From: Neocallimastix lanati (nom. inval.)
Lineage: Eukaryota > Neocallimastigomycota > Neocallimastigomycetes > Neocallimastigales > Neocallimastigaceae
Assembly: GCA_016946835.1 (NCBI GenBank)
Contig: JACVTC010000049.1
Span: forward strand, 1,002,501 to 1,022,500
DNA: 20,000 bases
Direction: 5' to 3'
A program made the translations under genes and the position numbers. The notes beneath the pieces are model-generated. The model was given only the letters and a program-made list of their open reading frames with translations. It was not told where the DNA came from and did no database searches. Below, one piece after another: positions 1 to 8,810 of the stretch. Positions within the stretch are counted from its first letter, which is position 1; each line of letters opens with the position of its first letter.

Positions 1-840
1 AATTCTAAATTTAATTTTCTTTTTACTTAATAGTATTTTTTTTTTTTTTTTTTTTTAACTTTTTAACTTTTATTTTGTTTTTATTTTAATATTATAATTA
101 CTGTTAAATACAACTTTCAAAAATTTTTTAAAAAAATATAAAATATAAAATATTTAATATTTAATATTATAAAATAATTTATTATTATAAATAAATTTTT
201 TTAGTTATTTCGTTGATTTTACAAAAAAAAAAAAAAAAAATAGTAACAATAATTTTATTTAAAAAAAAAAAAAAAAAAAAAAAGTTTTCAAAAAGCATTC
301 TTTATATAAAAAGAAATAAATTAAAAAATTGTTTTGATTTATCAATTATGTTAATAAATGAATAAATAAATAATCAAATAAATAAATTTTTTTACACAAT
401 ATAAATTGTTAGTATATATTTTATATTAATATAAATATATAATTTACTAATTTAAAATATAGTTAGGAATAACAATTTTAATTAAAGAAAATTCATAAAA
501 ATTATAAAAATATTAATAATAAATTAAAATAAAGAAAATATTAATAATACATAAAAAATAAAATAAAAACTAAGAAAAATCGAATAATCATTTACTATAT
601 ATAATTGTTTATATATAATTCATTAAGACCGAAATAAAAATAAAATAAAAGATATATATGTTGATAGTAAAATCAATTTAATATTAATAAACTTTTTTTT
701 ACATTTTATTAAATATCTTTTATAAAAATACATAATAATATTGGCTTAAAGATATATATTGATTTAGTATTTCTTTTATTTTTTATTGTTAATTTTAAAG
801 TTCAAATTATTACATTATATATTTCGTTAGAGAGTAAATT

Positions 841-898
841 ATTTAATATTTTATTTATTTATTTAATATTTTATTTATTTATTTATTTATTTAATATT

Positions 899-985
<87 letters not shown>
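841..985. repeat. TTTA tetranucleotide array, interrupted
   Basis: TTTA repeats run through this stretch. In the first 60 bases they are broken by AATATTTT interruptions that recur as a higher-order unit; after about 900 the array is pure. This is a simple microsatellite with no sign of coding. Confidence 0.95.
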
Positions 986-986
<1 letters not shown>

Positions 987-1077
987 AAACAATAGAAGAA
1001 ACATCTTTTAAATTAAAACGTTGTTCCAATTTAATTTGTTAAATTTTATTTTTAATTTTAATTTTTATATTTCATTA

Positions 1078-1079
1078 AT

Positions 1080-1134
<55 letters not shown>
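1078..1134. repeat. TTTA tetranucleotide array
   Basis: An uninterrupted run of about 14 TTTA units, 90 bases downstream of a longer array of the same unit and phase. It is a microsatellite. Confidence 0.95.
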
Positions 1135-1763
1135 TAAACTTATAATTTGCCACACAGTAAAAAAATTTTTTCAAAGCACATTCTTAGAACTGAGAAGTAG
1201 AAAGAGTTAAGAAAAAAAGAAAAAGATTATTATGAAATTTTTAAATTATTATAAAAAAAAAAAAAAAAAAAAATAGAAGTTATAAATAAATTAGAAATCA
1301 ATAGTTTGAGTAAATTTTAAAACTTTATAGAAATATTTATTTATATTTTTGATAAAGAAACGAAATAAAGAAATAATTAAAGATATATAAAAATTTAAAT
1401 AATTTTTATTTTATTTTATTTTATTTATTCAATTTTTAATTTTATTCATATTCTACTATTTATTTTATTTTATTCAATCTGTAATTTATATTTATATTCT
1501 ACTATTTATTTAATTTTATTTTATTTATTTTTTTTATAAATAAAAGATTGCAATATGCAATAGCACTCAATAAAAAAAAAAAATTAAATAAACGATGACA
1601 TATATTTTAAGATTAAATTTATCCTTTACATTATAATTAAAAATAATAATATTCATAATTAAATTAGGATTAAACTATCAACCATGTTATGAATTATAAT
1701 TTATCCTTTTCATATTACTTTTAAAATTTTAGTTATTTTTATTAATATTTGGAGATGCATATA

Positions 1764-1796
<33 letters not shown>

Positions 1797-1871
1797 AATT
1801 GTTATAATAAAATAATTATAACTGGGTTAGTGTATTTTTTAATTTAATAGAATCTAGTGCGTTTAGCAATC

Positions 1872-2203
1872 GTGCATTTTGCAATGTGGCGTATTTTAAT
1901 ATATGGCGTATTTTTTATAATAAAATAAATAATAATTAAATAATAATTAAATAAATAATAAATATTCTTTTTTTATATATATAATTTACTAATATTCAAT
2001 TATAAAAATAATTTTTTATAATTCTTTTTTAATAGAATATATTATTATTTCTTTTGAAATAGTTATTTAATAATATTTAATGAAAAATATATTATTTCTT
2101 TTAAAATAATAATTATTTATATATTTATTTATGTTTGTATAGAATATCTTAAAAATGTATGGCTTTATTTAAAAAATAATATACGCCACATTACGAAATG
2201 CAC
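1872..2203 (+). mobile_element. MITE-like unit A (left arm)
   Basis: Unit of about 332 bp with terminal inverted repeats. The first 26 bases start GTGCATTTTGCAATGTGGCG, and the reverse complement of the last 26 starts GTGCATTTCGTAATGTGGCG; I count 23 of 26 matching. The interior is AT-rich, with a second copy of the TGGCGTATTTT motif at 1904 and no reading frame. The same interior recurs inverted in unit C. Size, terminal repeats and lack of coding fit a miniature inverted-repeat transposable element, but the superfamily cannot be named. Confidence 0.6.
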
Positions 2204-2273
2204 AAATCCCAATTTAATAAATTATATTAAATGGGTTAGATTTTATAGACTTGATCTGTTGATCGGGAGAGTT
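2204..2273 (-). other. Spacer between units A and B, possible relic coding sequence
   Basis: This spacer is richer in G and C than the surrounding DNA. Read on the minus strand from about 2270 it gives a short open stretch, NSPDQQIKSIKSNPFNIIY, before a stop. A near-palindrome (CCCAATTTA with TAAATGGG) lies at about 2208-2236. It may be part of the same disrupted sequence as the stretch at 2531-2607, but it is too short to identify. Confidence 0.25.
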
Positions 2274-2408
2274 GCATTTCCCCAAATTGCATTTCGCCAA
2301 GTGGAGTATTGATATAAATAAAGGAATAAAGGAATAAATAAATAAATATTAATTCAAAATAATTTTTTTTTTAAAATTGTTTTTATTCGATATTAATAAT
2401 ATTTAATT

Positions 2409-2444
<36 letters not shown>

Positions 2445-2526
2445 TAATTTTCAATTTGGCGAAATGCCACATTTTTTAATACGCCACATGTTTTTAAAAT
2501 TGGCGAAATGCAACCTGGCGAAATGC
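2274..2526. mobile_element. MITE-like unit B (centre)
   Basis: Unit of about 253 bp. Its ends are inverted copies built from two repeats of the same motif: the left end reads GCATTTCCCCA then TTGCATTTCGCCAA, and the reverse complement of the right end reads GCATTTCGCCA then TTGCATTTCGCCAA. It carries an internal TTTA array (about 2405-2443) and an extra inverted pair, TTGGCGAAATGCCAC plus TACGCCACATG, at 2456-2490. It shares the GTGGCGTATT motif with units A and C but has a different interior, so it is a related but distinct subfamily. Confidence 0.55.
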
Positions 2527-2530
2527 CCAC

Positions 2531-2607
2531 ACCTCTACAGCCCATGTAGCATATTTTTCAGGATCGGGGTTATACTGAATAAATAATTCGTCATCAACAA
2601 TAGATGG
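2531..2607 (-). pseudogene. Unidentified relic coding fragment between MITE-like units
   Basis: On the minus strand from 2607 an open frame of about 26 codons reads PSIVDDELFIQYNPDP followed by EKYATWAVE before it runs into the motif repeats of unit B. The codon mix (GAT, GAC, CCC, CCT, GAG, TGG) and raised GC are like the genes in this window and unlike the intergenic DNA. I do not recognise the family. The piece is bounded on both sides by transposon ends, so I infer a captured exon fragment or a gene broken by insertions. Chance openness over 26 codons is possible. Confidence 0.4.
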
Positions 2608-2846
2608 TGTATTTCACAATGTGGCCTATAATAATTTTTAAATAAGCCATACATTTTATGATATTCTATACAAACATAAATAAATATACAAATAATAGTA
2701 TATTTTTCAATTAAATATTAAAAAAAGAATTATAAAAAATTATTTTTTCAATTGAATATTAATAGATTATATATAAAAAAAATATTTATTATTTATTTAA
2801 TTGCTAAAAAAAAACAAGCCATATATAAAAATACGCCACATTACAC
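2607..2846 (-). mobile_element. MITE-like unit C (right arm, inverted copy of A)
   Basis: Unit of about 240 bp whose reverse complement matches unit A through most of its length, with small deletions. One end reads GTGTATTTCACAATGTGGCC; the other, read inward, is GTGTAATGTGGCGTATTTTT, with about seven bases missing between GTGTA and ATGTGG. It has no coding capacity. With unit A it makes the long inverted repeat that could fold as a cruciform. Confidence 0.6.
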
Positions 2847-3030
2847 TAGATTCTTTTAATAAAATATATTAAATAAAAATTTAATGTTAATATATATATA
2901 TATATATATATTTTTTTTTTTTGACTAGAAAATAATGAGCAAAGAGGGAAATAGAATCACCTTATTTTTCCTTTTATGTAAATTTTTTTGAATGAGAAAA
3001 GTGTATAAATTCTGTCAAGATATTAATTTA

Positions 3031-3225
3031 TCATAAATTATTCCTATAATAAATAGATCACCTTCTTATGTAAAGGATATTAATATAAATTATTTTTATC
3101 ACAAGCAAGCAAGCAAGCAAACAAACAAACAAACAAACAAATCATAAATTATTCCTATAATAAATAGATCACCTTCTTATGTAAGGGATATTAATATAAA
3201 TTATTTTTATCACAAGCAAGCAAAC
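3031..3225. repeat. Direct duplication of about 80 bp with CAAG/CAAA repeats
   Basis: TCATAAATTATTCCTATAAT and the roughly 60 bases after it occur at 3031 and again at 3142, offset 111 bp. The only clear substitution I see in the body is GTAAAGGAT versus GTAAGGGAT. Each copy ends in CAAG/CAAA tetranucleotide repeats (3101-3140 and about 3211-3225). The near identity implies a recent tandem duplication. Confidence 0.9.
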
Positions 3226-4250
3226 AAAAAAAAAAATTAAAAAATGATAGAAGGTGCTAAAGAAGATAAGAATCAAAAATGCATATAACAGTTTTATCAT
3301 TTCATATCTTATCCTGTGTCCTATAACCCTAGATCATTCAAATATAAAAATGTATAAAAATATATAAATGAAAATATATACTTATAAATACATTGATATA
3401 TAAATATTCAAATATAGATATAAAAATTATGTATAAATATAAATATATAATTTTTTTTAATTATTTAAATAGTAAAAAAATAAATATAAATATTCCTTAG
3501 ATGAGTATTATATAATATATAAAAAAAAATATATATATATATTGGTATAAAATGTTATAAAATATATGTATTTTAATGATAATCACCTGATAACATAAAC
3601 AAATACACTTTTGATTGGTTTAATTTTATACTTATTTTCTATTAGTAATAATGATAATACACAAATCTTTCTTTCCTAATTTGGGATAAAAAAATTCTAT
3701 TGAAGAGAGAAATAATACACAAAAAAAAAAAAAAAAAATACAAAAAAAGTTAATTATTAATTAGTTCTTTTTTATATCATTTTATTAATTAATTTTAATT
3801 TTAATTTTTATTTTATTATTTTTTTTTTTTTGTTTTTTAAATATAAAAAAAAATTAAAATATTATGCATATCTAAAGGAGAAGTTCAACTTTGATTAATA
3901 GTAAACCGACATCCATGAATATATATATACATATAATATAGAAATTTCTAAAAAGTTAAAGTGGTAAAAGAAATTAAAAAATGTTCAAAGCCAAAAAAAA
4001 AAGAAAAAATTATAATAGAAAATAAGGGTTTATTGAGTTATTTTTTTTTTTTTTATTAAGTATTAATGAATACTTCATAAAATTTTTAAACTCATAAATA
4101 TTTAATAAAAAAAAAATTAATTTATGTAATTATAACTGAATATTCAAAATGAAAAAATATAAAAAATATTCAAAATGGAAAAATATAAAAAATGAGTACT
4201 TAATTATACATAACTTATTTCTTTATTTTATAAAGTTTGACTTTATTTAG

Positions 4251-4281
<31 letters not shown>

Positions 4282-4562
4282 TTTTTATTTTAATATTAAA
4301 TTATTATCAATTCATTAATGGAAGAATTAATTCATTGTTTAATAATTAAATAATTACTATTGAATAGTTTCATTTAATAACTATCATATAATTATTACTA
4401 CTTGATAATTAATAATTAATACTTAATGTTTAATAAATGGTTTGTATTTGATATTTAATTATTCAATCATAATTAATTTATTTAATCATATAATTTATTC
4501 ATTATAAAAATATAGTCACTTTTTTTTTTTTTTTTTTTTTTTTTTTCTGATATGTAACTTAC

Positions 4563-4564
<2 letters not shown>

Positions 4565-4604
<40 letters not shown>
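4565..4604. repeat. AAT trinucleotide array
   Basis: About 13 uninterrupted AAT units in non-coding DNA. Confidence 0.95.
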
Positions 4605-4605
<1 letters not shown>

Positions 4606-4786
4606 TTTTCATTATTAATCATAATAATTTATTATATAGACCTTCTTTTATTTTAATTTTATTTAATTTCAAATCATAAGTAAATTATTTAAATAATATA
4701 AAAGATTGTTTAATATACATATTCTTTTTTTTTTTTTAGTTATAACTTTAAAATAAATTATTAATAAGTAAAATAAAATAAAGATT

Positions 4787-4877
4787 TAAATAATTATATA
4801 TTATTAAATAATTATATATTATTAAATAATTATATATTATTAAATAATTATATATTATTAAATAATTATATATTATA
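4787..4877. repeat. 18-bp minisatellite, about five copies
   Basis: The unit TAAATAATTATATATTAT is repeated about five times head to tail with essentially no variation, which suggests recent expansion. The unit contains the palindrome AATAATTATATATTATT. It is non-coding. Confidence 0.92.
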
Positions 4878-6462
4878 ATAAAAGAATAAATAATAATAAT
4901 CATTGAAATAATTGATCAAACAGCATCCAAATAGAATTACCAACAATGTACATTTATGTTACAATTTAATATGATAATACAATAAAAAATAAATAAAAAT
5001 AAACTTTATATATTATATTTCTATCTTTGATTGTAATAGTTGATATATTAAATTAAATGTAACCATAAATATTTAATTTATTATGACATGTTTTTATTTA
5101 AAATTTTTTTTTTTTTTTTTTTTATTATTATTTTTTTTTTTTTACATTTTGAATAGACGAATAAAAAACATTTATGGATATAAAGAACATATAGAGAAAG
5201 ATGGGGATATAAATACTATCATCAACATTAATGCTACATCAACATAAATAATATATTATAAAAATAATTTATATAATACATTTATATCTATAAATATTAT
5301 GCTATAAAAATTACTCGTTAAATATTTATAAAAGATTACTTCACTGTATAAGTAGTATAAGTATTATCTTTTTAAATAATTTTATAAATATTTAAGGTTT
5401 TTATCTATAACAGAGCTAATAGAGTTGACAGAGATTATAGCTTGTATAGATTGTTTTCTTTCTTTTTTATTTGTGAATAAAACATTGAATTCATTCCAAT
5501 GTTTATTATTTTATTGTATTTTATTTTATTATTTATTCCTAGGTTGTCATTCAGCTAAATACTAGTTTTTTTTTTTTTTTTATTTGTTTGCTATATCTAA
5601 TCTGTAATGATAGTGATAGTGGTTACATCTGGTACTAAAGAGATGTCAAATTTCCTCTACTTGAATTAGTCATATATTCTGTATATTATGTATAAAAAAA
5701 TACATAATATACCTAATATACAAAATATGAACTAGTATAAAATAATGAAAAGTTAATATATAAAATTAATATATAAAATAATGTATAAAAGAGTTGATCC
5801 TTTTCCCATTTTTTATTTATATTTAATATATTTAATATATGTTTATTCTATTTTCAATAATTAATAAAATTTTTTTTTTTATTATCTGCTACTTAATTAT
5901 AATAAATTATAATTGTATCTATAACTTTCTCCATTATATATTAATGATATATTATGTATATTATATATTAATAGATTTTAAACAAAAAAAATAAAAACAA
6001 TTACATTAAATTAAATGTGTACATTAATGTAGTTGAATAGGAAAAAGAAAAAATTAGAAAAATAATTTTAATAAATAAGATTACTATTCATTTATATTCA
6101 TATATATTGATATATATTTTATGGTTAATCAATCATATATTCATTTACTATTTTAATATATAGAGTATTTAATTTTTTATACCTAAGAAAAGCATGATTT
6201 TTAAATGCATTAAATAAAAAAAGAATAACTTTTTTTTTTTAATTTGTAAAGTGTAAACATTTTTTAATTAAATAAATGTATAAATAAAATATAATTAAGT
6301 TAATTATTATTTTTATATAAACGAATGAATAATTATAAATTTAAATAATTATATTGAGGTATATAAACATACAATGTAAATAATCTAATTGTATTAAATA
6401 AGGTTTAATATGATATATTCTATGGATTATTTACCTAATGTATTATTTATAATTATACTTTG
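4878..6462. other. AT-rich non-coding DNA
   Basis: No gene supported. The parts with slightly higher GC (about 4915-4950, 5150-5240, 5400-5460 and 5600-5670) have stops in every frame within some 15 codons. A hairpin with an 11-bp stem (AATAAACATTG type, one bulge) lies at about 5477-5508. Poly-T tracts occur at 5105-5123 and about 5565-5581. Confidence 0.7.
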
Positions 6463-6800
6463 TTAAATAAATAAATAATAAATAATAAATAATGGAATAA
6501 TAAATTATTAAATAATAAATAATAAATAATAATAAATAATAAATAATAAATAAATAAATAATAAATAATAAATAATAAATAATGGAAATAATAAATAATG
6601 AAATAATGGAATAATAAATAATAGATAATAAATAATAAATAATAAATAATAAATAATAAATAATAAATAATAAATAATAAATAATAAATAATAAATAATG
6701 GAAATAATAAATATGAAATAATGGAATAATAAATAATAAATAATTAAATAATAAATAATAAATAATGAATAATAATAATAATAAATAATGAATAATAATA
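6463..6800. repeat. AAATAAT degenerate minisatellite
   Basis: AATAAATAAT units recur for about 340 bases, broken periodically by ATGGAATAAT or ATGGAAATAAT variants (near 6493, 6582, 6608, 6698 and 6721). The spaced variants suggest a higher-order repeat. It is non-coding. Confidence 0.9.
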
Positions 6801-8810
6801 GATAAATGAATAGTAATACATTTTTAATAAAAATTAATAGATATTTAATTATTAATAAATATAATTAATATTAAATAATATATCAGTTATTAATAAAAAA
6901 TAAATAAATTAAATATATAAGCGTAACAAAATTTAATATTTATTTTTTTTTTTATATATATAGTAAAAAATACACAAAATTTTTTAATAAATAAATAAAA
7001 AAAAAAAAACTAAAAAAAAAAAACAAAAAAAAAAAAGAGAAAAAGAAATAAATATTAAGAAGTTATAATATATAAATAAAATAAAAAATATTAAATTGAA
7101 TAAAAAAAGAAAAAATATAATAATTAATACAAACTTAACGAATTATTATATAATATAATTATATTGTGATTAGATTTAATATTAAATATTTATTTATTTT
7201 AAAAAGGAGTAATTATTTAAAATTACTTTCATTCAATTTATCCATGTACTGAGAAAATATCAATTTTTAATCAAGAATTTTAACAAAAGTAAATTTTTAA
7301 TCTTTATTTTATTTATTTATTTATTTTTTTTATTATTATTTATATAATCTTACAAGTTGAAAAATATTTAAATCAATTATTTGTTGTTTAAATGAAATTA
7401 TATAAAATTATATAATAGTTATAAACAATTAAAATTTATATTAGCAATAAACAAACTTTTTATTTTTATTTTTATTTTTTTTCTTTATTTTTAATAAAGA
7501 TAAAAACAGTACATCATAATTTAGTATAAATAAGGCTATTTATATTTAAAAGATTTTTTTTTGAATATTTTGATTAATAATACATAGAAAAGATTAGGAA
7601 ATAAAATCAATAATTTAAAAAAAAAATCATAAATTTTAATGAAATGATTAATATAAATAGATATATATATATATAAAATATCCGTATGCTATAATATTTT
7701 TAAAAATAAAATATAACAACAATACTGGACTATTTTTAGATTATTTTTAATGCTAACAAAATAATTTCGTGATAAGGAACTTAAAAAATGTACAATAATC
7801 AATATAGTATTATAAAATAAAAATAATAAAACATTAATATTATAGTCAAATGGAAAAGATAATAAAATAAATATACATATTAATTTGTAAGGATTTAAAT
7901 GGATTAATATATATAATTTATATCAAAAAGCAAACAAAACAAGAAAACAACAAAATAAAAACAAACAAACAAAAGAAAGCCATGAAATAAAAATAAATAA
8001 AAAATAAAACAAAAAACAAAAAAACTAATTATTATTATTATTATATATATATATTTATTTTTATTATTATAGTTAATTAATTTAAAGATCTTCTTTTAAT
8101 TAATTAAAGTAAGTCTAATTTATTTTATAATAAATTTGTAATTATATATATGAAATAATTTTTTAATATAATTTTAATAAATATGAAAAATATATTAACA
8201 TTTATATTGTATAAATATATATTTGAAATAATATTAATATTTAATAAATAATTAAATAGTACAAGAAAAATGTCTCGATTCAAACTTATAAAATGAAACA
8301 TATATATAAATCACAAAAAATTGAATGAAATAACGCAAACAATTCTCATAAATAAACATTTTTAATTCAACACTAATAATGAAATTATATAATTAATTTT
8401 TTTAAGTTAACATAAAAAAAAAGAAAAAGAAAAATAATAAAAACAATAAATTTTTAAAAAATAGATAATACAAAAAAAAAGCTATACAACAATTAAAAAT
8501 ATAAATAATTTCAAATACAAAATTTTAAGCACTTTTAATTTATTTATTTTCAAAGATAAAGTCATATTTAATTTAATTTATTTTTTTGAAAATAACCTAA
8601 TTTAATAAAATAATATTAAAAAAATTAATCTATGAAAATTTTTTGTTATATACAGACACAGTATATATTCCAATAAATTTCAATAACTATTAACTTTGAT
8701 AAATTTTTTAGGCTAATTATTTAATAAATAAAAAGATTAGATAAAAAAATATATAATTTTTTCTTTATTATTTTTTTAATATAATATTAAAAGTATAAAA
8801 TAGAAAAAAA
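6801..8810. other. AT-rich DNA upstream of the 8811 gene
   Basis: No gene seen. The stretch is A/T with short poly-A, poly-T and TA runs, and a purine-poor AAAC/AAAACA-rich patch at about 7925-8030. It should contain the promoter of the gene at 8811, but TATA-like words are everywhere, so none can be singled out. Confidence 0.7.

Larger units (their letters stand above)
1..1848. other. AT-rich non-coding DNA, no gene seen
   Basis: This stretch is nearly all A and T, with poly-T and poly-A tracts of about 15-30 bases (for example near 39-56, 222-240, 260-282 and 1762-1793). Stops are dense in all frames and I see no exon, tRNA-like fold or GC island. Two TTTA arrays inside it are listed separately. 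It is probably intergenic. Confidence 0.8.
1849..2854. mobile_element. Composite inverted-repeat element of three MITE-like units
   Basis: The segment is bounded by a perfect 11-bp inverted repeat, AGAATCTAGTG at 1849-1859 and CACTAGATTCT at 2844-2854. Its two outer arms (1872-2203 and 2607-2846) are diverged inverted copies of each other; a block of about 50 bases near 2119-2168 and 2636-2685 is almost identical. In surroundings almost free of G and C, it contains about nine copies of TGGCG or CGCCA cores, in the contexts ATGTGGCGTATT and GCATTTCGCCA. A third unit with its own terminal repeats sits between the arms. There is no transposase reading frame, so I infer a non-autonomous DNA element cluster or foldback element. 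No clear target-site duplication could be assigned. Confidence 0.65.
2855..4786. other. AT-rich non-coding DNA with local repeats
   Basis: No gene was found. It contains a TA dinucleotide run at about 2890-2910, a duplicated segment (listed separately), poly-T tracts at about 4251-4276 and 4521-4546, an AAT array at 4565-4604, and two neighbouring copies of ATTCAAAATG followed by AAAAATATAAAAAAT at 4141-4195. The longest open frame noted is a 43-codon hydrophobic minus-strand ORF (3300 down to 3169), which overlaps the duplicated segment and is not convincing. Confidence 0.75.

Noticed and set aside
3169-3300. Minus-strand 43-codon hydrophobic ORF (MIKLLYAFLILIFFSTF...)
   Set aside because: It looks like a signal anchor, but it runs through the poly-T stretch and the recent duplication; hydrophobic codons are expected from T-rich DNA.
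3320-3335. CCTATAACCCTAGA resembling a telomere-like CCCTAA word
   Set aside because: It is a single degenerate occurrence with no tandem repeats.
5600-5670. Slightly GC-richer stretch that might be an exon
   Set aside because: Stops interrupt every frame on both strands within about 15 codons and no motif is recognisable.
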